Source of the DNA: Marinobacter qingdaonensis
Lineage (GTDB): Bacteria; Pseudomonadota; Gammaproteobacteria; Pseudomonadales; Oleiphilaceae
Direction: 5' to 3'
DNA: 64,000 nucleotides
Assembly (NCBI RefSeq): GCF_034555935.1
Contig: NZ_JAYDCJ010000003.1
Span: forward strand, 1,674,001-1,738,000
Shown here: positions 50,869-60,904 of the stretch, in pieces
Numbering within the stretch: position 1 is the stretch's first letter
Layout: each line of letters begins with the position of its first letter
The notes under the pieces: generated by a model
What the model was told of the DNA's origin: nothing
The model's input: the letters and a program-made list of their open reading frames with translations, nothing else
Databases searched by the model: none
Program-made: the position numbers and the translations under genes

Positions 50869-51233
50869 CGACCGGTTTCCTCCTTGCGATGATCCAGGTG
50901 GGCGGTCCGGTCACCCTGGTGACCGTCGACGTGGTCGTCGTCATGGTCGGCCAGGCTGCGCAGGGCGAGCACCACCACGAACGCGGTCATGGCAAAGCCG
51001 ATCACGATGGCGGTCAGTACCAGAGCCTGGGGCAGCGGGTCGGTGTAGCTGTCCGCGCCGCTGATGATGGGCTGGGCGCCGGTGGCCAGCCGTCCGCTGG
51101 AGAACAGGAACAGGTTGACCCCGTAGGAAATCAGCGTTAGCCCGACCACCACCGGGAAGGTTCGCGCCCGCAGCAGCAGGTACACGCCGGAGGCGGTCAG
51201 GGCACCAATGACCAGAGCAAAGACAAGCTCCAT
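50865..51233 (-). CDS. mrpC: Mrp Na+/H+ antiporter subunit C
   Basis: 122-residue NuoK-like subunit with three helices (ALVIGALTASGVYLLLRART, LISYGVNLFLFSSGR, TAIVIGFAMTAFVVVLALRS). ATG shares one base with the mrpA stop (TAATG). The short tail is rich in Asp and His (DHDDDHVDGHQGD). Confidence 0.94.
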   Translation of the reverse strand: MELVFALVIGALTASGVYLLLRARTFPVVVGLTLISYGVNLFLFSSGRLATGAQPIISGADSYTDPLPQALVLTAIVIGFAMTAFVVVLALRSLADHDDDHVDGHQGDRTAHLDHRKEETGR

Positions 51234-54034
51234 TAGTTACCCTCCTTTGGGCTCTTGATGGCGGAGTGGGGAGACAGACGGCCAATGCTGACCAGGGCCA
51301 GGAGGGTGGCGCCAATCACGGTCAGGTACACGCCAAGGTCAAAGACCAGGGCCGAGGCCACCTCGAACTTGCCCACGATCGGCCAGGTGATGTAGCCGAA
51401 GGTGGAGGTCAGGAACGGGTAGCTGAAGGCCAGGCTGCCGGCGCCGGCAATCACCGCGAACAGCAGGCCGACCCCGAGCACGTTGTGGTACTTGAAGGGC
51501 ACCCGGTCCTGGGTCCAGATCATGCCGCTGGCCACGTACTGGAGAATCAGCGCGACGGAGGTGATCAGGCCGGCAATGAAGCCGCCACCGGGCAGATTGT
51601 GGCCGCGCAGGAAGATGAACACCGACACCATCAGCGCTAGCGGCAGCATCGGCCGGGCAATCAGGCGCAGCATCAGCGGATGGGCATCCCGGGTCCACTC
51701 GTGACCCTGGCCATCGCTGGGCGGCGGGGTCAGGGCGGTGTTCTTGAGCATGGCGTAGATACCCAGGGCGGCAATGGCCAGGACGGTGATCTCACCCAGG
51801 GTATCGAAGCCCCGGAAGTCCACCAGAATGACGTTGACCACGTTGGTGCCACCACCACCCGGTTTGCTGTTGTCCAGGAAGAAGTCGGAAATCGAGCTGA
51901 AGGGCTGGGTCAGCATGGCCAGGGTCACCAGGGTCATGCCCACACCGGCCACCAGGGCGATGACGATGTCCCGGATGCGCCGCGGTGTCGGTGTCTCCAC
52001 CGGGGTCCAGGACGGCATGTAGTAGAGCGCCAGCATCAGCAGCACGATGGTCACCACCTCCACCGACAGCTGGGTCATGGCCAGGTCGGGCGCCGAGAAC
52101 CGGGCAAAGGCCAGGGCCACCAGCAGGCCGACCACGCTCAGCAGCACCAGGGCGGTGAACCGGTCTCGATGGAAGAACGCGGTCAGGCCGGCGCACAGCA
52201 CCAGCACGCCAGCGCCCACCGCGGTGGCCGAATCCACCGGTGACAGGCCGATGTCACCGACAAACACCCCGAGATTCATCAGCGGGGCTGCGGCCACCGC
52301 CACCACGCTCAGTACCAGTAGCAGGCCGTAGCGTTGCAGGGAGCCGTTCTCAATCAGGCCGGTCAGACGATGGGCGACGGTTTCCACCTTCAGCACGATG
52401 GCTTCGAAGACCGCCTTTTCATCGATTTCCTTGAAGCGGGCGTGGAAATCGAAGAAGCGCTGGCGCTGGCTGTACATCAGCAGACCGCCGAAGAAGGCCA
52501 GGACACTCATCAGAAGGGGCAGGTTGAAGCCGTGGGCGATGGTCAGGTGGTACTCCGGAACCGCGCCGCCCAGGGTGGCCGAGGCCGCGGCGTACAGGAT
52601 CGGCCCGACCGACACCGCCGGGAAGACACCGACCATGATGCAGGCAAACACCAGGATTTCGACCGGGATCTTCATGTACCGCGGCGGTTCGTGGGGCGGA
52701 TAGACCGGCAGGTCCACCGGCTTGCCGTTGAAGAACACATCGTGAATAAAGCGGGCCGAGTAGGCCACGGCGAAGATGCCGGCCAGGGTCGCGACCAGCG
52801 GCGGCATCCAGGCCAGCAGCCCCGGCAGATTCAACTGCAGAGCTTCGGCAAAGAACATTTCCTTACTCAGGAAGCCGTTCAGCAGCGGCACCCCCGCCAT
52901 GGAGGCGGCGGCCACCATGGCTAGTGTGGCGGTGTGGGGCATGTAGCGCCAGAGCCCGTTGATCCGACGCATGTCCCGGGTGCCGGTCTCGTGGTCGATG
53001 ATCCCGGCGGCCATGAACAGCGAGGCCTTGAAGGTGGCGTGGTTGATGACGTGGAACACCGCGGCCACGGCCGCCAGTTCCGTACCCATGCCAAACAGCA
53101 GGGTAATCAGGCCCAGGTGACTGACCGTGGAGTGCGCCAGCAGGCCCTTGAGGTCGTGCTTGAACATGGCCACGTAAGCGCCCAGCAACAGCGTGGCCAT
53201 GCCGGTGAAACTGACCATGTAGAACCACTGCTCGGTACCGGCCAGAGCCGGGTACAGACGGGCCATCAGGAACACGCCGGCCTTGACCATGGTGGCCGAG
53301 TGCAGGTACGCCGACACCGGGGTCGGGGCCTGCATGGCGTGGGGCAGCCAGAAGTGGAACGGGAACTGGGCCGATTTGGTGAACGCGCCCAGCAGGATCA
53401 GGGTCAGCGCCACCGGGTACATGGCGTGGGCCTTGATCAGGTCGCCGGCGGCCAGGACGTCGTCGAGCTCATAGCTACCGACGATGTTGCCGAGGATCAG
53501 GATGCCGGCCAACAGGGCCAGGCCACCACCGCCGGTCACCGCCAGCGCCATCCGGGCCCCCCGGCGGGCGTCCTGCTTGTAGGTCCAGAAACTGATCAGC
53601 AGGAACGAGGTCAGACTGGTCAGCTCCCAGAAAATCATCATCAGAAGCAGGTTGCTGGACAGCACGATGCCGAGCATGGAGCCCTTGAAGCAGAGCAACA
53701 GGGCGTAGAATTTGCCGACATTCTCCTTCGCCTTCAGGTAATAGCGGGCGTACAGGATGATCAGCAGGCCGATGATCAGGATCAGCAGGGCAAACAGCAG
53801 GGACAGGCCGTCCAGGCGGAAGCTGAACGACAGGCCGAGGGCCGGCAGCCATTCGAAGCTGTGCAGGACCACGCCGCCGCTGGCGAGGGTCTCCCAATGG
53901 GGGAACAGCGCCGCCAGGGCGATCAGCGCCGGCACGGACGACGCGATGGCAATCGCCGTGCGTCCGCCCTGGGCGAACAGCGGCGCGGCTATGGCACCCA
54001 AAAACGGCAGTAGTACAACCAGCGGTAGCGACAT
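51233..54034 (-). CDS. mrpA: Mrp Na+/H+ antiporter subunit A fused to subunit B
   Basis: 933-residue membrane protein. The N-terminal 600 or so residues are NuoL-like, with the conserved FWELTSLTSFLLISFWTYKQ, Lys-bearing FPFHFWLPHAMQAPTPVSAY and HATFKASLFMAAGIIDHETG. Residues about 620-760 hold the MrpA C-terminal region and residues about 790-930 an MnhB domain (RPMLPLALMVSVFIFLRGHN, PGGGFIAGLI). No separate mrpB exists, so this is the fused AB form of group 2 operons. The complex exports Na+ (or other cations) for proton entry. GAGG precedes the ATG. Confidence 0.94.
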   Translation of the reverse strand: MSLPLVVLLPFLGAIAAPLFAQGGRTAIAIASSVPALIALAALFPHWETLASGGVVLHSFEWLPALGLSFSFRLDGLSLLFALLILIIGLLIILYARYYLKAKENVGKFYALLLCFKGSMLGIVLSSNLLLMMIFWELTSLTSFLLISFWTYKQDARRGARMALAVTGGGGLALLAGILILGNIVGSYELDDVLAAGDLIKAHAMYPVALTLILLGAFTKSAQFPFHFWLPHAMQAPTPVSAYLHSATMVKAGVFLMARLYPALAGTEQWFYMVSFTGMATLLLGAYVAMFKHDLKGLLAHSTVSHLGLITLLFGMGTELAAVAAVFHVINHATFKASLFMAAGIIDHETGTRDMRRINGLWRYMPHTATLAMVAAASMAGVPLLNGFLSKEMFFAEALQLNLPGLLAWMPPLVATLAGIFAVAYSARFIHDVFFNGKPVDLPVYPPHEPPRYMKIPVEILVFACIMVGVFPAVSVGPILYAAASATLGGAVPEYHLTIAHGFNLPLLMSVLAFFGGLLMYSQRQRFFDFHARFKEIDEKAVFEAIVLKVETVAHRLTGLIENGSLQRYGLLLVLSVVAVAAAPLMNLGVFVGDIGLSPVDSATAVGAGVLVLCAGLTAFFHRDRFTALVLLSVVGLLVALAFARFSAPDLAMTQLSVEVVTIVLLMLALYYMPSWTPVETPTPRRIRDIVIALVAGVGMTLVTLAMLTQPFSSISDFFLDNSKPGGGGTNVVNVILVDFRGFDTLGEITVLAIAALGIYAMLKNTALTPPPSDGQGHEWTRDAHPLMLRLIARPMLPLALMVSVFIFLRGHNLPGGGFIAGLITSVALILQYVASGMIWTQDRVPFKYHNVLGVGLLFAVIAGAGSLAFSYPFLTSTFGYITWPIVGKFEVASALVFDLGVYLTVIGATLLALVSIGRLSPHSAIKSPKEGN

Positions 54035-56444
<2,410 letters not shown>

Positions 56445-56508
56445 GGTGTAAAAAAGGTCGTCGCCTGGCCCTAAAATGACCAGTTTCTGACGCTCTGCGT
56501 CAGTCTGG

Positions 56509-56673
56509 TCACCGGATGGATTTCAGGGCATTGGAGATGGCCTCGGCCTCCGCTTCAAGGACCTGGCTGCGCAGGCTGCTGCCCTGCTGGAGCGCCTGCG
56601 CCAGCTGTTTCTGCTTCATGTCGTAGAGCCGGCTGAGAATATCGGCTTGGCTTTGTCTGATCGGTGCGTTCAT
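56509..56673 (-). CDS. Small helical protein of unknown function (54 aa)
   Basis: 54 residues, MNAPIRQSQADILSRLYDMK followed by QKQLAQALQQGSSLRSQVLE, predicted as one long amphipathic helix rich in Gln, Ala and Leu. GGGGAGG five bases before the ATG is an excellent ribosome site, better than for the upstream in-frame ATG. It sits between fadH and the GlxA-type regulator. No family known to me. Confidence 0.6.
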   Translation of the reverse strand: MNAPIRQSQADILSRLYDMKQKQLAQALQQGSSLRSQVLEAEAEAISNALKSIR

Positions 56674-56779
56674 GGCTACCTCCCCACTCATAACACCCTG
56701 TCAACTTCTTTTACGAAGAGCGGCAAATTTTGGCCCTTCCTGTTATTAAGATGCATATCGCAGGCCATGTGTTACAGGG

Positions 56780-57760
56780 CTATCGGCCGAATCGCGAACG
56801 ATAGGCACCGGGTGCCAGACCGGTGTGTTTTCGGAACAGCCGACTGAACGAACTGATGTCCTCGTAGCCGACGGCATTGATGATTTCGTCAATCGGCCGA
56901 CGGGATGTCTCCAAATGATGACGGACGTGCTCCACCCGCAGCAGTTGCAGGTAGGTGTTCGGGGTATCGCCCGTGGCCGCCTTGAACCGGCGCAGCAGCG
57001 ACCGCTCGCTCAACCCGGACTGCCGCGCCAGCTCCGCCAGCAGAATCGGTTTGGCGAAGTGACGGTCGAGCCAGTCCTGCAGGTTCAGCACTGTCTCATC
57101 CGAGTGGTAGCGCTTGACCTGCAGTGCGCTGTAGGGCGCCTGGCTGGTTCGCCCGGCATCGATCACAAAGGCCTTGGCCAGTTGCCGCGCCGTCTCCGCC
57201 CCGGCAAACCGCTCCACCAGGTACACTCCCAGATCCCACCAGGCCATACCACCGCCGGCACAGGCCAGGGCGCCATCCACCGTGATCAGTTTTTCCGGGT
57301 GGCAGGAAACGGCCGGGTAGCGCTGGCGAAACTGATTGCTGAACCCCCAGTGGGTGGTGGCCTCCCGGCCATCGAGCAAACCGGCTTCGGCGAGCAGGAA
57401 GGCACCGGTGCAGTTGCTGGCGATCAGCGAACCGGACGATGCCTGCTCCGACAACCACTGCACCAGGCTCCGGTTCTGTGCCAGGACATCGCCTATGGGG
57501 GCGCCAATGGTGGGCACCACGATGATATCGGCCCGGGCCAGTTCAGGGGCGCCCCAGCGGCCATCGGCCATCAGGGTCAGGCCATTGATGCAGCGACAGG
57601 GCCCGCCATCCTCGGTCAGCAGCTGGGTCCGGAACCGGGGTTCTGGCGCCTCGCCGTGGATGCGCGCCCAGGTCACCCCGGCCAGGCGGAACAGATCGAC
57701 AATCCCGGTGATGGCGCTGGCCAGGGCGCCGTCGAAGCCGATGATGGAAACCGTGTGCAT
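56780..57760 (-). CDS. GlxA-family (DJ-1/PfpI plus AraC) transcriptional regulator
   Basis: 326 residues: an N-terminal DJ-1/PfpI-like domain (SIIGFDGALASAITGIVDLF, GSLIASNCTGAFLLAEAGLL with the nucleophile-elbow-type Cys) and a C-terminal AraC DNA-binding domain (about 225-325, LAELARQSGLSERSLLRRFK, EDISSFSRLFRKHTGLAPGA). Such regulators often respond to quaternary amines or related metabolites. The ligand and target here are unknown. GGGAG precedes the ATG. It is divergent from the acyl-CoA dehydrogenase across the repeat-filled gap. Confidence 0.88.
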   Translation of the reverse strand: MHTVSIIGFDGALASAITGIVDLFRLAGVTWARIHGEAPEPRFRTQLLTEDGGPCRCINGLTLMADGRWGAPELARADIIVVPTIGAPIGDVLAQNRSLVQWLSEQASSGSLIASNCTGAFLLAEAGLLDGREATTHWGFSNQFRQRYPAVSCHPEKLITVDGALACAGGGMAWWDLGVYLVERFAGAETARQLAKAFVIDAGRTSQAPYSALQVKRYHSDETVLNLQDWLDRHFAKPILLAELARQSGLSERSLLRRFKAATGDTPNTYLQLLRVEHVRHHLETSRRPIDEIINAVGYEDISSFSRLFRKHTGLAPGAYRSRFGR

Positions 57761-57786
57761 GGATTACTCCCGGACTAGGCTGCCGC

Positions 57787-57880
57787 AGCGAGTGGCGCTC
57801 CCGGGACTGTCGGCAGCAGGGATGCTGCCGTCAAGCCCACAGGGATGTGGTCAATGCGTGTCCCGGGAGCGCCACTCGCT
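57787..57880 (+). repeat. Twin-hairpin palindromic repeat, copy 3 (ANGGA sense on plus strand)
   Basis: 94 bp with perfect 21-bp terminal inverted repeats (AGCGAGTGGCGCTCCCGGGA plus C). Inside are hairpin I, CGGCAGC-AGGGAT-GCTGCCG, the linker TCAAGC, and hairpin II, CCAC-AGGGAT-GTGG. Both loops are AGGGAT. Hairpin II gives ACAGGGATGT, which equals the CsrA high-affinity consensus core ACARGGAUGU. It begins 27 bases upstream of the GlxA-type gene start, in the divergent promoter region. Confidence 0.93.
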
Positions 57881-57918
57881 GGGGCGGCCGGGCGGACGAC
57901 CGCAGTTCCCGAGAGGTC

Positions 57919-58020
57919 GATACCAGGCGGCACTGTCCGGGACACGCTGTGAATACGTCCATGTACGCTTGGGTGCGGCATCCTTGCCGCACACAGTCCC
58001 GGACAGTACCGCCTGATATC
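57919..58020 (-). repeat. Twin-hairpin palindromic repeat, copy 4 (ANGGA sense on minus strand)
   Basis: 102 bp with 25-bp terminal inverted repeats broken only at two positions that become G-U wobbles in the ANGGA-sense RNA. On the minus strand hairpin I is GTGCGGC-AAGGAT-GCCGCAC and hairpin II has loop ATGGAC in TACATGGACGTA; the linker is CCAAGC. It is inverted relative to copy 3, 38 bases away, and shares GTCCGGGAC/GTCCCGGAC stem sequence with it only partly. Confidence 0.92.
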
Positions 58021-58130
58021 GCCCATCGATCTGGGTGCTGTGGCGGTATTGGCCAAGTTTATGTCATTAATGCCGGTTTTCTAACCCCTGTGCCTGTGAC
58101 ACTCTGTGTGCAACTGACAGGAGAAGCTCA

Positions 58131-59933
58131 ATGACCGACACACTGATCGATCGCCGGGATCTGGCGTTCCAGCTCTACGAAGTCCTCGATACCGAAGCCC
58201 TGACCACCCGCGAGCGCTTCCACGAGCACAACCGGGACACCTTCGATGCCGTGATCGAAACCGCCGACCGGATCGCCCGGGACAAGTTTGCTACCCATAA
58301 CAGCGCCGCCGACAAGGACGAACCGCGGTTCGTGAACGGGGCTGTGGAGATGCTGGCGGAGGTCAAGGAAGCCTTCGATGCCTACTCTGAGGCCGGTTTC
58401 ATCGCCGGTCGCTACGACTACGAGCTGGGCGGCATGCAACTGCCGGAATCGGTGATGGCCGCCTGTAACGGCTTCTTCACCGCCGCCAACCCCGGCACCG
58501 CCGGCTACCCGTTTTTGACCACCGCCGCGGCCAACCTGATCCGGGTGTTCGGCAACGAGCAGCAGCAGGCGACCTTCCTGCCGCACATGCTGTCCGGCCG
58601 ATTCACCGGCACCATGGCGCTGACCGAGCCCCACGCCGGCTCCTCCCTGGCGGACATCCGCACCTCGGCCACGCCCACCGACGACGGCCACTACCTGATC
58701 AAGGGCGCCAAGATCTACATCTCTGGCGGCGAGCAGTCGCTGACCGAGAACATCGTGCACATGGTGCTGGCCAAGATTAAGGGCGCCCCGGCGGGAGTGA
58801 AGGGCATTTCCCTGTTCATCGTGCCCAAATTCCGGGTGGATGAGGCAGGCGAGGCCACCGAGCGCAATGGCGTCAGCCTGGCCGGGCTGATCCACAAGCT
58901 GGGTTATCGCGGCACCACCTCGACCGCCCTGAGCTTCGGGGACGACGCGCCCTGTCACGGCTATCTGGTCGGCGAGCCCCATCAGGGGTTGAAGTACATG
59001 TTCCAGATGATGAACGAGGCCCGGATCGGCGTCGGATTTGGCGCTGCCGCCATCGGCTACCGGGGCTACATGCACAGCCTGGAGTACGCGAAAGAGCGCC
59101 TGCAGGGCCGCAAGCCGTCGGAAAAGAACCCCGAGGCGCCCCAGGTGCCGATCATTGAACACGCCGACGTGCGCCGGATGCTGCTGGCGCAGAAGGCCTA
59201 CAGCGAGGGCGGTCTGGCGCTGTGCCTGTACGGCGCCCGGCTGATGGACGACCAGCATACCCATCCGGACGAGCAGAAGCGTTTGGAGGCGGGCAAGCTG
59301 CTGGACCTGCTGACCCCGGTGATCAAGGCCTGGCCGTCCGAATACGGGCCCAAGGCCAACGACCTGGCGATCCAGGTCTACGGCGGCGCCGGCTACACCC
59401 GGGAGTACCCGGTGGAGCAGTGCTGGCGGGATAACCGCCTGAACCCCATCCACGAAGGCACCAACGGCATCCAGGCCCTGGATCTGCTGGGCCGCAAGAT
59501 CTGGCAGGACCAGAGCCATGGCCTGCAACTGTTGATGCAGCAGATGCAGGTGGACCTGGAAGCCGCCACCACCGAGCGCTGCCAGCAATGGGCGCTGTCC
59601 CTGAGTGAGACCCTGCAGCAGGCGGTGAAAGTGACCCAGAGCCTGGGCAAATCGCTGATGAGCGAAAACCCGGACAAGGTCCTGGCCAATGCCGCCTGTT
59701 ACCTGCACCTGTTCGGGCACATCATCGTGGCCTGGATGTGGCTGCGCCAGGCCAACGCCGCCGAACAGGCACTGGCCTCGGCGGGCGCGGACGACGAACG
59801 CAATTTCTACCAGGGCAAGCTGCAGGCGGCCCAGTACTTCTTCCACTGGGAGCTGCCCACGGTCGCCCAGGACCTGGTGTTGCTGAAGAATCAGGACGAT
59901 ACCTGCCTGAACATGAAAGCCGAGTGGTTCTGA
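58131..59933 (+). CDS. Acyl-CoA dehydrogenase (large, 600-residue type)
   Basis: FAD-dependent first enzyme of beta-oxidation. The order is an N-terminal extension of about 60 residues, helical domain, beta domain with MALTEPHAGSSLADIRTSAT, then KGAKIYISGGEQ, the C-terminal helical domain with QVYGGAGYTREYPVEQCWRD and RLNPIHEGTNGIQALDLLGR (catalytic Glu), and an extra C-terminal domain of about 120 residues. The 600-residue length matches the FadE5-like/PA0506-type group. GACAGGAG precedes the ATG. Confidence 0.93.
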   Translation: MTDTLIDRRDLAFQLYEVLDTEALTTRERFHEHNRDTFDAVIETADRIARDKFATHNSAADKDEPRFVNGAVEMLAEVKEAFDAYSEAGFIAGRYDYELGGMQLPESVMAACNGFFTAANPGTAGYPFLTTAAANLIRVFGNEQQQATFLPHMLSGRFTGTMALTEPHAGSSLADIRTSATPTDDGHYLIKGAKIYISGGEQSLTENIVHMVLAKIKGAPAGVKGISLFIVPKFRVDEAGEATERNGVSLAGLIHKLGYRGTTSTALSFGDDAPCHGYLVGEPHQGLKYMFQMMNEARIGVGFGAAAIGYRGYMHSLEYAKERLQGRKPSEKNPEAPQVPIIEHADVRRMLLAQKAYSEGGLALCLYGARLMDDQHTHPDEQKRLEAGKLLDLLTPVIKAWPSEYGPKANDLAIQVYGGAGYTREYPVEQCWRDNRLNPIHEGTNGIQALDLLGRKIWQDQSHGLQLLMQQMQVDLEAATTERCQQWALSLSETLQQAVKVTQSLGKSLMSENPDKVLANAACYLHLFGHIIVAWMWLRQANAAEQALASAGADDERNFYQGKLQAAQYFFHWELPTVAQDLVLLKNQDDTCLNMKAEWF

Positions 59934-59940
59934 GCCGGAC

Positions 59941-59969
59941 CCGGGGCGGGGCGGAAACCCTCGCCCCGG
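59941..59969 (+). terminator. GC-rich hairpin after the acyl-CoA dehydrogenase gene
   Basis: CCGGGGCG pairs with CGCCCCGG with further internal pairing; it starts eight bases past the stop. No U tract follows, so it may act as a transcript 3' end stabiliser or weak terminator. A second 8-bp hairpin (GACCCGCC/GGCGGGTC) lies at 60012-60029. Confidence 0.4.
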
Positions 59970-60092
59970 TCGGCAGTGGCGAAAGCGGTGGTTGTGAGCC
60001 AGACTTGAAATGACCCGCCTGGGCGGGTCGGTCTCGGCATGTTGAGTAAACCTATAACAACAGACTCACTCAACCACAGGGATGGCTTGGCC

Positions 60093-60350
60093 ATGACAAC
60101 ACCGAATGCCTCGTCGGCGGCCGTGCACTGGTCGGTGCACACGTTGCTGACCGAATATCTAACCTCCGGCCGGTTGGTCGAAGTGGTTTACCGAGACAGC
60201 GCCGGGCAGGTCTGCATGGTGCACGAAGTGATCCGGGATCTGTTCAGTCGCGCCGGGCGGGATTTCGTCCTGCTGGGGCGGGGAAACCTGGTCAGCATCG
60301 ACCACATCATCACCCTCGATGGCCGCCGGATTGGCGCAAGCTCTCACTAA
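60093..60350 (+). CDS. Small Rof-like (Sm-fold?) protein
   Basis: 85 residues. From about residue 16, LLTEYLTSGRLVEVVYRDSA, HEVIRDLFSRAGRDFVLLGR and GNLVSIDHIITLDGRRI suggest a small beta-barrel similar in layout to Rof/YaeO, the Rho-binding antiterminator. That comparison is by pattern only. The start region is odd: CACAGGGATG lies about ten bases before the ATG, so the ribosome site doubles as a CsrA-type motif. An ATG at 60039 is in frame but has no ribosome site. Confidence 0.65.
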   Translation: MTTPNASSAAVHWSVHTLLTEYLTSGRLVEVVYRDSAGQVCMVHEVIRDLFSRAGRDFVLLGRGNLVSIDHIITLDGRRIGASSH

Positions 60351-60378
60351 CCAAAGAGTAATCCTCCGGCAATTGTAT

Positions 60379-60393
60379 GTTACCGAATGTAAC
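60379..60393. promoter_or_regulatory. Inverted repeat GTTAC-N5-GTAAC upstream of the acidic lipoprotein gene
   Basis: GTTAC and GTAAC are exact inverted repeats five bases apart, 48 bases before the start codon, in an AT-rich promoter-like region. A regulator cannot be named. Confidence 0.35.
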
Positions 60394-60440
60394 CGTATTC
60401 TGATTATCCAGTTTGTTCGCACCATTGGAGGGATACGGTT

Positions 60441-60728
60441 ATGAACAAATTCACGCTGAGTGCCTTGGCGTTGGTGATGACTCTGGGTCTTGCTGCGTGC
60501 AGCTCCGAGGACAACGAGGGGGTCGATCTGGAGAAGGCCGCCGATAACGCCGAAGAAATGATGGACGACGCCGGCGACGCCGCCGAAAACACCTACGAGG
60601 ATGCGACTGGGCAGTCTGCCTGGGAGCAGACCAAGGACGCCGTCGACGACACCGCCGAGGAAATCGGCGAAGCCGCGGAAGAGGCGGGTGAAGCCATGGA
60701 AGAAGGCTACGAGGAAATGACCCAGTAA
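60441..60728 (+). CDS. Small, highly acidic lipoprotein
   Basis: 95 residues: lipoprotein signal MNKFTLSALALVMTLGLAAC with Cys20, then a strongly acidic, Ala/Glu/Asp-rich helical region made of loose repeats (DNAEEMMDDAGDAAENTYED, DDTAEEIGEAAEEAGEAMEE). It resembles entericidin-like or other small envelope proteins of gammaproteobacteria, without a named family. GGAGGG precedes the ATG. The acidic repeat could bind cations in the periplasm. Confidence 0.78.
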   Translation: MNKFTLSALALVMTLGLAACSSEDNEGVDLEKAADNAEEMMDDAGDAAENTYEDATGQSAWEQTKDAVDDTAEEIGEAAEEAGEAMEEGYEEMTQ

Positions 60729-60795
60729 GCCGCTTTCCAGAGTCCGGCGCGGGGCCGCCGCGCCGGAACTGTGACCCTGTCGTCAACTGCGACCG

Positions 60796-60824
60796 GTGTC
60801 ATCAAACGTTAACCCATCTGTCTT
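60796..60824 (+). promoter_or_regulatory. Pho box (three heptamers, 11-bp period) upstream of phoX
   Basis: GTGTCAT at 60796, CGTTAAC at 60807 and CTGTCTT at 60818 match the PhoB half-site CTGTMAY/CTGTCAT at 6, 5 and 6 of 7 positions with exact 11-bp spacing and an A-rich first spacer (CAAA). The site ends 80 bases before the phoX start. Induction by phosphate limitation is expected. Confidence 0.7.
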
Positions 60825-60904
60825 GACCACGACCGCCGATTGTCACATTTCCCGTCGACACTGACCTCTCCTTACGTGACACCCCAAATAACAGGGAGAG
60901 AGAC

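Noticed and set aside
60840..60860. Second Pho-like half-sites TTGTCAC and CGTCGAC before phoX
   Set aside because: Spacing is 12-13 bases rather than 11 and the second half-site is poor; the array at 60796-60824 is far better.
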